A program made the translations under genes and the position numbers. A model generated the notes under the pieces. That model worked only from the letters and a program-made list of their open reading frames with translations, ran no database searches and had not been told where the DNA came from. DNA of 64,000 nucleotides, taken from NCBI GenBank assembly GCA_947184155.2, contig CAMXCT020001381.1, forward strand, positions 93,432 through 157,431, in the 5' to 3' direction. Below, one piece after another: positions 28,378-38,370 of the stretch. The first letter of the stretch is position 1. Each line of letters begins with the position of its first letter. The stretch is from Cladocopium goreaui. Lineage: Eukaryota > Sar > Dinophyceae > Suessiales > Symbiodiniaceae.

Positions 28378-29500
28378 TAATCAAATATAGTTGAATACTA
28401 TTCAAAAATAAGTGAAAATAAGTGAAAATAAGTAAAAATAAGTAAAAATAAGTCAAAATAAGTGAAAATAGTTTTTTTCATTTCTAAGAAGTAACAGACA
28501 TGTATGTCGATCCCCATGGAGCAATTTTGGCTTCAAAGGGCAGGGCAGTTGAAGAGAAGAGCAATGTCGGCGCTTGAACGATTGGCTGCCTTGTCTGCGA
28601 ATGTGGTGGAATTTGCGAGGACTCCAACAGGAAAGAGTCCGGTAGCAACGACCCCACAAATGGAAGAGAAAAATTCAGAAACCTTAGAAATTTATAAAAT
28701 TCGAACAAATCAGAAAATTCAGAAAATTCGGAAAATTCAGAAAATTTAGAAAATTCAAAAAAATCAGAAAATCCAGAAAATTCAAAAAATTCGGAAAATT
28801 CAGAAAATTCAGAAATTTCTGGCCCCCCAGAAAATTCAGAAAATTCAGAAAATTCTGGCCCCCCCAGAAAATTCAGAAAATTCAAAAAAATCTGGCCCCC
28901 CCAGAAAATTCAGAAAATTCTGGCCCCCCCAGAAAATTCAGAAAATTCAGAATTATATATATATATATATTTAAATATAAATAATTCAGAAAATTCTGGC
29001 CCTCTCAGAAAATTCAGAAAATTCAAAAATTCTACCCCCCCCAGAAAATTCAGAAAATTCAGAAAATTTAGAAAATTCAGAAAATTCAGAAAATTCAAAA
29101 AATTCAGAAAATTCAGAAAAATTAGAAAATCAGAAAATTCAGAAAATGTAGAAAATTCAAAAAAATCAGAAATTTCAGAAAATTCAGATAATTACAAAAA
29201 ATCAGAAATATACATGTATATATATATATATGTATACAAAAATAAAAATAAATTGTATAAAAAATGAGAAAAATAAGATAATAAAATTCTGCCATCGGAA
29301 ATAAGATAATATAAAACTAAAAAGAAAACCACCAGACAAAGAAAAAATCGACATTATTCCAAAATTCTTTTTCTGTCCAAACCTGTTCTTCAGAATGTAT
29401 GACAGGAAAATCCTTCGTCTATGATCCCTTCTGAACCTTCAAAAATATATAAAAAAATAAGTGAAAACAAGTGAAAATAAGTGAAAATAAGTAAAAATCA
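28378..29500. repeat. AAAATTCAG satellite flanked by AGTGAAAATA repeats
   Basis: AGTGAAAATA decamers at 28400-28470 and again at 29458-29500 bracket a long AAAATTCAG array (28690-29200). The array is interrupted several times by TCTGGCCCCCCCAG and by TATA tracts (28953-28970, 29215-29232). An 81-codon open frame at 28504-28749 leads into the array and has no domain. Confidence 0.8.
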
Positions 29501-29644
29501 GTCCTATGATAAGTTCAAACAACTAATAATATTTTCATTAAGTGCCTGAAGTGAAAAATCTTCACTTTGGGGTCCCAGCATTACTTTGTTTCTCGACGGC
29601 AGCCACAGCCGCCCGTCCTTCCGCGTCGCATCCTCGGTGCCGAG

Positions 29645-29743
29645 GCAGGACGGTGCTGCATGTGGCGGCTGAGAACGGCCAGGCCGCCGTGGTCGAGCAG
29701 CTGATCTCTGCGGGGGCCACGGTCGACGCGGCCACCGAACGCG
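29645..29743 (+). CDS. Internal ankyrin-repeat exon, unit A copy 2
   Basis: 99 nt in phase 1-1. Encodes RTVLHVAAENGQAAVVEQL and then ISAGATVDAATER. AG acceptor at 29643-29644; GC donor G^GCCGTGGCC. It lies just downstream of the inverted-repeat element, which has replaced its usual upstream intron start. Confidence 0.6.
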
Positions 29744-30257
29744 GCCGTGGCCCCGGAAGGGTTTTCGGGTCGTTTTGCGAGTGGCTCTGACGAGGTGACG
29801 GAAGGGGTTCGTACATTGGCAGCTGATTTTCGTTCTTTGCTTTGGGATGTTGAGTGGTACTCGTACTTGTTGTTTAAGGATCCACTTTTGTGATGGGATT
29901 GGCCTCTTGAAATTCGGGTAAAAGAAATGAGATGAAACGAGTAGAAAGCAGAAGGAATTACGTGGTCTCAAGTGTTTACTGGGTTCGGGTTTAATGATTT
30001 GGAGCTTGGTCCCAGATCTGTCCTTGAAATTGCGATCGCCGTATGGAACATATTTTGCGATGATTGCTCCTCTTATTTTTCGCCATGCCTCACACTAAAA
30101 CATACAAAAAGTATCAGCTTGGCAGATCTTCTATCTATGACCTATCCAAAAATATTTGCCCAACATCAACCCGGAGAAACATCCCATGACTATACGCTTG
30201 TTTCTCGACGGCAGCCGCAGCTGCCCCGCCGTCCGCGTCGCATCTTCGGCGCCCGAG
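29744..30257. other. Inter-exon sequence
   Basis: Intron-like copy of the ankyrin sub-unit. It contains the CCTCACACTAAAACATAC block at 30086. Nothing else is recognised. Confidence 0.45.
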
Positions 30258-30338
30258 GCGAGACGCCGCTGCATTTTGCGGCTGTGAAAGGCCATGCCGC
30301 CGTGGTCGAGCAGCTGATCTCTGCGGGGGCCACAATCG
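30258..30338 (+). CDS. Internal ankyrin-repeat exon, unit A copy 3, with 18-nt deletion
   Basis: 81 nt. Encodes ETPLHFAAVKGHAAVVEQL and ISAGATI, then the GC donor. Compared with copy 5 it lacks 18 nt (six codons, the VDAAD turn). The loss is in frame, so the exon still fits phase 1-1, but the repeat would lack its final hairpin loop. Confidence 0.55.
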
Positions 30339-31083
30339 GCCGTGGCCCCGGAAGGGTTTTCGGGTCCTTTTGCGAGTGGCTCTGACGAGGTGACGGAAGG
30401 GGTTCGTACATTGCTTTGGGATGTTGAGTGGTACTCGTACTTGTTGTTTAAGGATCCACTTTTGTGATGGGATTGGCCTCTTGAAATTCGGGTAAAAGAA
30501 ATGAGATGAAACGAGTAGAAAGCAGAAGGAATTACGTGGTCTCAAGTGTTTACTGGGTTCGGGTTTAATGATTTGGAGCTTGGTCCCAGATCTGTCCTTG
30601 AAATTGCGACCGCCGTATGGAACATATTTTGCGATGATTGCTCCTCTTATTTTTCGCCATGCCTCACACTAAAACATACAAAAAGTATCAGCTTGGCAGA
30701 TCTTCTATCTATGACCTACAATAGTTATGGGATGTTCTGGGTTTGTTACGTTTCATTCAGGCATGTCTCCATGAGGATATAGAGGCCTGTCCTGATTTCA
30801 CTGCACTTGGCATGAAACACTATACATGCGACACATGATGTTGCGAAAGGAAGGTGCAACTGCTTGTAAGATCTCCATTAAACAAACATGTAACATGATT
30901 GATTTGCGATGATTCTCTCGTTTTTTCCCCAGTGCCTCACACCAAGAGTATCGGCTGGCAGATCTATCTATGACCCATCCAAAAATATTTGCCCAACAAC
31001 CCGGAGAAACATCCAATGACTACTTTGTTTCTCGACAGCAGCCACAGCCGCCCGCCCTTCCGCGTCGCATCCTCGGTGCCGAG
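30339..31083. other. Inter-exon sequence
   Basis: Repeats the sequence of 29880-30130 almost exactly (about 30460-30715), then follows the 26740-27030 block. This shows recent local duplication. No separate gene. Confidence 0.5.
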
Positions 31084-31182
31084 GCAGGACGGTGCTGCAT
31101 GTGGCGGCTGAGAACGGCCAGGCCGCCGTGGTCGAGCAGCTGATCTCTGCAGGGGCCACGGTGGACGCGGCCACCGAACGCG
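31084..31182 (+). CDS. Internal ankyrin-repeat exon, unit A copy 4
   Basis: 99 nt in phase 1-1. Encodes RTVLHVAAENGQAAVVEQL and ISAGATVDAATER, the same protein as copy 2, so the two are the most recent pair. Its upstream intron keeps the unoccupied target of the inverted-repeat element. Confidence 0.6.
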
Positions 31183-32214
31183 GCCGTGGCCCCGGAAGGT
31201 TTTTCGGGTCGTTTTGGGAGTGGCTCGGTGACGGAAGGGGTTCGTACATTGGCAGCTGATTTTCGTTCTTTGCTTTGGGATGTTGAGTGGTACTCGTACT
31301 TGTTGTTTAAGGATCCACTTTTGTGATGGGATGGGCCTCTTGAAATTCGGGTAAAAGAAATGAGATGGAAAGCAGAAGGCATCACGTGGTCTCAAAGTGT
31401 TCACTGGATTTGTTTTTTTAATGATTTTGTGCTTGATCCCACATTTGTCTTTGAAATTGCGATCGCCGTATGGAACAAATTTTGACAGCAGAGCTGTCAG
31501 ATATTTTCACTGCCAGCGGTAGAATGTATAGTGATTTTATTTTTGTTGCCGGCCTGTATCCTGAGTTTGAAAATGGAAAACACATGGGATCCTTGAAAGA
31601 ACAGCTGTGAGGCATTGATTGTTCCAGACTTGACGCGACCAAACATTGACAATTCATGAAAATTCAGCATGACAAATGATGACAAATGGATACAAATGGC
31701 GTGAGTGCCATGAGCTTGGACACCTGGGTCAATCCCACTGGATATTTAGGTGTCCAAGGCACGCAAGCATCATATTTTTAAATCAAAATTCATCGAAATT
31801 TCCTGTCATCATGAGATTAATGGACTCCATTTTGTTCAGTTTTGGTAATCCCTAAAAACTCTTATTTCTTATATAACTTGAGAAAACGGTTTATCCGCAT
31901 TTGGATAGTCCAAAGGTATTCATGAAATAGTTTCTAAACAGGCGACACTTGATGCTGCGATAGTCAGGTGCAACTGCTGGTAAGATTTCAACAACACGAT
32001 AGAGCAAGAACATATTTGCGATGATTGCTCCTCGCGTTTTTCGCCATGCCTCACACTAAAACATACAAAAAGTATCAGCTTGGCAGATCTTCTATCTATG
32101 ACCTATCCAATAATATTTGCCCAACAACCCGGAGAAACATCCCATGACTACGCTTTGTTTCTCGACGGCAGCCGCAGCCGCCTGCCCTTCCGCGTCGCAT
32201 CCTCGGCGCCCGAG
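31183..32214. other. Inter-exon sequence with a dead alternative exon
   Basis: Intron-like. Holds the non-functional alternative exon copy at 31552-31610 and the usual CCTCACACTAAAACATAC block at 32049. Confidence 0.45.
31552..31610 (+). pseudogene. Alternative last exon with lost acceptor
   Basis: Same reading frame as 26228-26286 (LYPEFENGKHMGSLKEQL, stop), but the acceptor CAG is changed to CCG. It would not be spliced. Confidence 0.4.
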
Positions 32215-32313
32215 GCGAGACGCCGCTGCATTTTGCGGCTGTGAAAGGCCATGCCGCCGTGGTCGAGCAGCTGATCTCTGCGGGGGCCACGGTGGACGCG
32301 GCCGATGGAATCG
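32215..32313 (+). CDS. Internal ankyrin-repeat exon, unit A copy 5
   Basis: 99 nt in phase 1-1. Encodes ETPLHFAAVKGHAAVVEQL and ISAGATVDAADGI. The sister of copy 3 but without the deletion. Last internal ankyrin exon before ANK3 in this unit. Confidence 0.6.
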
Positions 32314-32544
32314 GCCGTGGCCCCGGAAGGGTTTTCGGGTCGTTTTGCGAGTGGCTCTGACGAGGTGACGGAAGGGGTTCGTACATTGGCAGCTGATTTT
32401 TGTGCTGTGCTTTGGGATGTTGAATGGTACTCGTACTTGTTGTTTAAGGATCCACTTTTGTGATGGGATGGGCCTCTTGAAATTCGGGTGTAAGAAATGG
32501 CCAAACATGGAGGGCAAAGGCATGAGTGGAACGGAAAGCAGAAG

Positions 32545-33230
32545 GATGTAGGCGCAGACTGGCCACTGGCCAATGACGTCGCAATCTTCAGCTTGACCTG
32601 ATTTGATGCAAACTTATTGCGGTTGTTTTGGGTATTGAGCAGCTAAAGCAACAGACATAAGTCAGTGGAAGAGGGAAGGAGGAGCTGAGGATGCGGCGCA
32701 TGAAAATGTCGGACAAGCTGAGTAGTGTAGTTCTCACAGGAGAGGAAGGGGAAGAACATGCGATATATGCGATGCTGACAACCCTGAAGACTTTAACTTG
32801 CACATTGCACTGGTTCTGTGAAAAGAGTTATGAAGAGAGACACATTGAACACTTGGACACGCTGGGTGGACGACGCTGGGTGCACGCGGTGCTTTCAACA
32901 CAAGGATTTGCAAAGGAAGATGCTTCAGAGCACGCTCAAGGACACTGATGCCCTTGACGTAGTAGACCTACTGTAGTTGTCTTTTTTGGATTGAACATGA
33001 TTGAACACATTTATGGTTTTGTCAGTGCATCTCCAAGCATTGGCCCCTGAATAAAACATATCAAACCAGTCCTGATACTCTTGAGACCAGACCCCCGAAA
33101 ACCCGAAACCCTCAAACCTGGTTACTTCTGATTACACTGAAATCAGTTGAAAGTCTTGGCAAAAGGCTTTCGACCTGCAGGTGAGTTTTGCGGCCACCTC
33201 CCGGGCCCTCCCGGGGAGGTGTGATACACT
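32545..33230 (+). other. Block unique to unit A
   Basis: Homology to units B and C stops near 32545 and resumes near 33230. The block contains an 85-codon open frame at 32691-32948 (MRRMKMSDKLSSVVLTGEEG at its start) without a recognisable domain, and a strong GC hairpin at its right end. It may be an inserted sequence. No terminal repeats were found. Confidence 0.4.
33195..33221 (+). other. GC-rich hairpin
   Basis: CACCTCCCGGG pairs with CCCGGGGAGGTG around CCCT, with one bulged base. Very stable. It lies at the border of the unit-A-specific block. Confidence 0.65.
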
Positions 33231-33518
33231 GCGAATAGGTACGGTTTACTGTCAGTAAAGACGGTAAGTGGTGGAACGTAGTGATTTTCTTGATTTGTTG
33301 CAGATATGTTCAGAGTTTGAAAAATGGAAACATATCGGATCATATCGGATCCTTCACATCACAGCCATGAGCATTGACTTGCCAGACTTGACCAGAAATT
33401 GAAAACTCGGCATGGCAAATGCCATGAGTGTTATTTTTAACCTGAGAAAATGATTTATCTGTCCACCTCCATAGGACTTTCTGAGTTCCCACGCCAAAAC
33501 GCCGCCGCCGCGCCTTAG

Positions 33519-33628
33519 GCGACACGCCTTACGACTGGGCCAAGGGGCGGGGCCACCGCCAGGTGATGGGCCTCCTTCGCCCAGCCTCTTGGCAGCCGTT
33601 CTGGAGCCATGACGAAGATCAACCATGA
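33519..33628 (+). CDS. ANK3: C-terminal ankyrin exon, copy A
   Basis: After AG (33517-33518) in phase 1 the frame reads DTPYDWAKGRGHRQVMGLLR, then PASWQPFWSHDEDQP and a stop (33626-33628). TPYDWAKGRGH is an ankyrin start followed by a degenerate second helix, as usual for a capping repeat. It joins in frame to every internal ankyrin donor. Copy C has the same ending; copy B has another C terminus. Confidence 0.6.
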
Positions 33629-36274
33629 TGGACATATCTCATATTACTAGTCTGACCCATGATATGATCAAACATTCTGGATACTATGAGAGTTGAACGA
33701 TAAACAAACATGAGAAAACATGAGCCATCAAAAGTATTTGGAAGTTTGTATATCATTTATTAGTTGACCACCCAACATGAGGATTAAACCATCAAAAATT
33801 GGGATCTACGTTGCTGTAGAACTACATTAACTACATTTCACCGCCACATATACCCAGCCATTTAACAATTACCTTTCTTGTCGTTGTTTGTTGATTGTTA
33901 GTTATATGTGCGATGGTCAAGACATGGAATGTTTTCCCATAAAAGGGAATGGTCATCCCGTCATTGATAGGGAATTGTATACCCGTTGCTCTCACCCTAC
34001 TTGTTATACTTGTTTGCTTCGCAGAGGATTGGTGCTCCAAACATTTTTCCACATTGTCCCGTTAGTTGATTCTGGCCCATCAGATTTTCTTGCCTGAACT
34101 ATACCTGGTGCATCCCCCGTATTCCTTGCCCTAAGCACCACAGTCGTGTCGGCGCCATGAAAAAACACCGAGGTCTTTGTGGCTCTGCTGAGTGGCCGAA
34201 GCTGCCGTTGCACCTGGGCGTTGTGGGTAGATGATCCGAGGAATACCTGCTGACCGTCAGTGGAAAAAAGCAACCCCCGAATAGTACATCAACATTAGTT
34301 TTCAATGGGTTTTCAAAGCACTGGGACCCTGGTGGCCGTCATAGATGATACACCATGGTGAAGTGCCTATTGATTCGACCTGTTGACCGTCAAAATAGTA
34401 TAGCGTAGTATAGTAACCAGCAAAATGTTGAAACAAAGTGAATAATTGGTTTTCAAGGCACTTGGATTGCCCGGATAAGGGAGTCGCGTTTTCATCCCAC
34501 CCCATGACATGTTTCGTGTTGAGGCACCACGTTGACGGAGTCCACACTTTTGTGATCTGTTGTGCATCCTTGTTGTGCATCCCAAAACTGGAATAGATTA
34601 GGTATGTTGTGACCATGGACATGGGGATGCGGGGCTGGCAAATTGTAACTTACATTTTCTTGCCCCTCACCCATCCATATTTGGGTTGTTTGGAAACGTC
34701 TCCATCAACCTTGTTTTAAATGTTGCCTTTTTTTCCTGTTTTCACACAGGGAACACCATACTTGGGGGACCCCCCAAGAAGTAAATGACATTTTGTGTGA
34801 CGGGCTCATCCCAAGAAATTGCATCTTCAAAGAAACTCATTACATTTAGGAAGGTTTTACCTTCTAAATGTAATCTGACATTGTGGACGCCCATCCAAAA
34901 TTCAAGGGGACCGGAAGTTACATATTGGAAGATACCAATTTTCCAGGTTTCGGGAAACTGCAACTTCATTTAGCAAGAACACTCTCACCCAAAATATAAG
35001 TTACAAGACGCAATCAGTTGATTCGACGTGGTTGTAGCAAAACGATGATGAATGACACCATATTTTCAAATGAATTGGTCTGCCAAGATGCGCGACTTGC
35101 ATCTTCATCCCACCCCATGACATGTTTCGTGTTGAGGCACCACATTGACGGACAGCAGTCCACTCACTTGTGCATCCGTGTTGTGCATCCGAAGATTGGA
35201 TCAAACCCAACCGAACTGAGGCAACTCGTCACCGGAGCGAACTGTGTTGGAGTTGAAGGAAGAAGCCGAGCGCCTCGGCACAGAGATGAACTCCGAGATG
35301 ACTGGGAGCCACAGGGCGCTGGTTCTTGCGTGTCTCGGGGGTTTCAGAAATCATCATTCGAGAGTAACATGAAAGAAGTATTTGTCTACCGATCCTGAAA
35401 TCACATCTTGCAAGGAAACTTGGACCTCCACAATCATTTTTGGCTCAGCTTAGAGAAAAAAGAACCACCACTACAGTTGGTACACACTTGGTACTTGTCT
35501 TCGACTAGGTGCATCATGATGTGGCGTGCTGTAGACAGATGGGTAAGTCATCTCATCCAGATTCCCAGATGGATCATTGGGCCCTTCATGATACCCCAAA
35601 CAATTTCTCCCCTTTTCATTGATTGATTTTTTTCAGGTGAGAATGGGAACCACTCAGTGGTCAATTCCTGATTGTCCACACTAGGCCTTTGCATGAAGTT
35701 TTTTCATGTTTTTCACCCAAGGGTGTCTTTTCCTTGTGAAGTGTGGACGTCGGGGATGGCTTTGGGATCCGTCGGTTTGCAACCGGTTCACACCTGCTGC
35801 ACCTGCTATTTTTTCTACGTGACCAGTCCGACCCAAGGAAAAAACTCGGTGTCAACATCAAGCGAATCATCGGGCAGAATCATGAGCCGCTGCCACTCGG
35901 GCTGCACAGAACTCCTGAAGCTCGATCTTGAAACTCTGCTTGGTATTGCGATTGTTGCTCCCCAAACTGCGTATAATTGGTGTGATGCAGTGTGGTCAAT
36001 GTTGAAACTGTAGCTGCATGTTTGAGACATGGTTTGCAAGGCAAGGCAAGGAAGGAACAGAACGTTCCCCTTCAAAGACAGGGCCAGACAGGGCTGCACA
36101 TCCAACCCTGGGCTCCACAGCTCCAGTTGATGTCGCCGAACCGGGATTTGGTCACAGGTGTGTCATTTCAACTGTCTACATACAGGCATACCTACATCCC
36201 CCCCCTTAGATTGAACACTTACCTGGTGATTTTTCAATCTACCAGTCACTTCCTGTCACTTCCTGCCACATCAG
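33629..36274. other. Noncoding part of unit A downstream of ANK3
   Basis: Collinear with 46243-48130 (B) and 62654-64000 (C). A block at 34100-34260 is very similar in all three. A possible coiled-coil-like frame around 35235-35290 (VLELKEEAERLGTEM) recurs at 47025 in B as VLELKEETERRG, but a second frame is also open, so no gene is called. Confidence 0.4.
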
Positions 36275-36517
36275 TCCCCAGATTTGATCATTGAACGGCG
36301 GTTTGTGTGCCAGAAGTTTGCTTGGCCCAGGGATGAAAGCAAGACGCTTGCTGCAGCCGCCGTTGTACCGGGCAACACGTTGACCGCGGTGATTGCTGTG
36401 CCTTGGCTCAATGCAAAAGTCACTCAGGAGTGGCTGACGGGGAACATTGGGGGAATTGTGAAAGACAAGCGGACGAAAACGATGCTCAGCGAACCTAAAG
36501 CCATTCATTTTGACTAG
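36275..36517 (+). CDS. Candidate last exon of unknown gene, unit A
   Basis: After ACATCAG the frame reads SPDLIIERRFVCQKFAWPRD, then a segment with ESKTLAAAAVVPGNTL, AVPWLNAKVTQEWL and NIGGIVKDKRTKTM, and ends FD-stop at 36515-36517. It is well composed for a protein and not repetitive. Unit B retains only a broken counterpart (about 48130-48250, including GCCGGGCAACACGTTGAC). I do not recognise a domain. It could be the last exon of a gene lying between ANK3 and the end of the unit. Confidence 0.4.
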   Translation, partial: SPDLIIERRFVCQKFAWPRDESKTLAAAAVVPGNTLTAVIAVPWLNAKVTQEWLTGNIGGIVKDKRTKTMLSEPKAIHFD

Positions 36518-37669
36518 CCATCGCTTTATGATGCAGAAACCACCATGTTCATCCCATCTCGGTTTCATTCGGATGTTGCGTTAAGGCATCAGAGGCCGAA
36601 AATGAAGAGGGCCCTGCTGAAACAGAGGCGGGTGGTGGCAAGCTGAAATGCCTGTGCTATTGCTGGGGTTCCTCATCAAGCCCATAGAAAGCTTGTGATT
36701 GTGCAAGTCAATAAGCCAACATATTCATGTGCACATGTGCATGCTTTGTACATCTGCACAATTCTTTGTTTTGTATCTAAATGTATCATCATCGTATATC
36801 CAAAGCTTTTGGATTCGGATGTGGAGAAGTGATCCAAGGCTAATGCAGTTGCCTGAACATATTTGACATGTGTATTTCTTTACAAGATCATGTTTATCTA
36901 AAATTAATTAAAATTACATATTACATATATAATCTTTTCTCATGCCACTTCTTTAGTTCCAAATTCCTTGTCAGCGAGCTTGTTTTCTTTTGCTGTATTT
37001 TGACAGTCGTTTTAGCCGCGGAAATCCTCAGAATTCCAAGCTCGATCTGTAAGGGATGGCTTTCTATAGAGCATCGGTCACACCTTCATCCATTCGGGTG
37101 CTTCTTGCCTGGTCTCATAGACTCATAGTTTGTTTCCTTGCCTGGTGGCTCTAAGTTGGAGCATGGGTGCTGTCTTGTCTGCCATCTTGTCTCTCAACCG
37201 GTACATTATGGTATATTCTGGTATATTGATGTCTATTGATGTATATTGCCATAATGCCATAAGGGTCACCCCCAAGCAGACAGGGTCCGCAGCTGGAAGC
37301 GTCATTTGAAGTCCTAGTTCTGTCTCGACCCAAGGCGTATTCTGCTGCAGACCCCATGCCTGAGGACGGGATGAAGCCCTTGGCAGCTTCACATCTTGAT
37401 TCGAATTATTTCGTATTCACGAATTTTCATTCATCGATTTTCATTTGTTTCATAATGTTTCATCAATGTCTGCATTTTCAGTCGGAGAGTCTGGATTAAA
37501 GAGCTCTCAAGATTCCAATCGATTAATGTCTTTCGTATTTTTTCATCCCAAGTTCAAGCTTCAAGAATTTCTGGCAAGGCGGCTCTTTGTTTGCAGCAAA
37601 CAACAAATCTTGCGGATCTTTGTTGCAGAGCGACTCGTTGAGTGGGAAAAAACAGATGGGACCGGATAG
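36518..37669. other. Noncoding
   Basis: No gene recognised. It includes AT-rich sequence (36880-36960) and a short GGTATATTCTGGTATATTGA repeat near 37208. Confidence 0.4.
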
Positions 37670-37725
37670 GATGGCGTCGAAATCAAGGACTTCCCGCATT
37701 GAAGGACGTCTCGGCTCTGGAAGAG
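37670..37725 (+). pseudogene. Deleted copy of the exon seen intact at 48994
   Basis: Same acceptor (GATAG) and donor (GAG|GTATC) as the unit B exon, but 79 nt are missing from the middle. This shifts the frame to a stop after DGVEIKDFPH. The exon in unit A is non-functional. Confidence 0.55.
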
Positions 37726-38119
37726 GTATCTTGTCCAGGCAACTGCCAACAATCGTCTTTCTTTGAATCGATTTAACCTTGAGACCCGTGGTGGGAACTG
37801 GAGAAAGGATGTGTAGCTCCCTGTTGCTTGTGCCGTACACATGCTACTCTTACTCAGTATCCAGAAAGCATTCCCTGGGCAGGTGGTGGAAAGCAGATTG
37901 GTCGTGCACGTGTGTGTATTAAGAAGACATGTAAATTATTCATTTAAATAAAATATATTTATATAAATATTTGGGCATTTTCACATGTGCCCAAAAACCA
38001 AACCCTCACAGCGCTCTTTTCCGTTAAATGTCATATATATTATCATATTAATGTTAGATATAATTTATATTCTTGTAACGAAAAATATGCTATATCACAT
38101 AAGACTTGTGATTCTTATG
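37726..38119. other. Junction between units A and B
   Basis: The end of unit A (shared with 50090-50190 of B) is followed by about 190 bp of AT-rich sequence (37920-38110). No gene. Confidence 0.45.
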
Positions 38120-38133
38120 ATCCACACATTTAT

Positions 38134-38370
38134 CCGCATTCTGTCACAATGAATTTCCACCAGCTCAGGTGCTGCCTGCCGGCCACGTGCCCCTGGGTCG
38201 ACTTCTCCGGCTCACTCCGGAAGATCGACCCTTTCCTACGCCAGTGAAGGCTCGGAGAGTTGGACAAAAACGGCCTGGTGTACATAGATGATCGGCAGAT
38301 GACTCGGGCCCAACACGTTGCTGATCAGATTGCCAACTCAGTGGCGCGCATTGGAATCTTCTCCAGCTAA
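38134..38370 (+). pseudogene. ZU5-TIR gene remnant fused by deletion
   Basis: 38134-38264 corresponds to the ZU5-like exon of unit C (52777-52886; PAGHVPLGRLLRLTPEDR). From about 38265 the sequence jumps to the last 35 codons of the TIR exon (NGLVYIDDRQMTRAQHVADQ, ending FSS and TAA at 38368-38370). About 1.9 kb present in unit C, including UPA and the TIR catalytic part, is missing. The two parts are not in a shared functional frame. Confidence 0.7.

Larger units (their letters stand above)
27046..29582. mobile_element. Inverted-repeat element filled with satellites
   Basis: A 2.54-kb insertion in the ankyrin sub-unit. The left end GACCCCAAAGTGAAGAT...TTCAGGCACTTAATGAA (27048-27092) is the inverse of the right end (29531-29574), about 45 bp with a few mismatches. 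The uninterrupted host sequence exists in the sub-unit at 31015 (ATGACTACTTTGTTTCTCG). Here it is split after ACT, and ACT recurs after the right end (29583-29585), giving a 3-bp target duplication. No transposase gene is inside, so it is nonautonomous; the superfamily is not assigned. The left tip is shorter than the right by a few bases. Confidence 0.75.
8925..37930 (+). repeat. Tandem gene unit A
   Basis: This segment is collinear with unit B (from about 38.1 kb) and unit C (from about 52.7 kb). In order it has a TIR exon, long noncoding stretches, ANK1, five internal ANK exons, ANK3 and further candidate exons. It is longer than the others because of the retrotransposon at 14220-24668, the inverted-repeat element at 27046-29582 and a unique block at about 32545-33230. 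It lacks the ZU5-UPA exons found in unit C, so its left border falls inside the gene unit. Confidence 0.8.

Noticed and set aside
28484-29098. Minus-strand frames with FSEFSEFSG or NFLNFLNFL repeats
   Set aside because: Translation of the AAAATTCAG satellite; no protein features.
35018-35398. 126-codon frame in unit A
   Set aside because: The frame is not kept in unit B, and a second frame in the same place is equally open.
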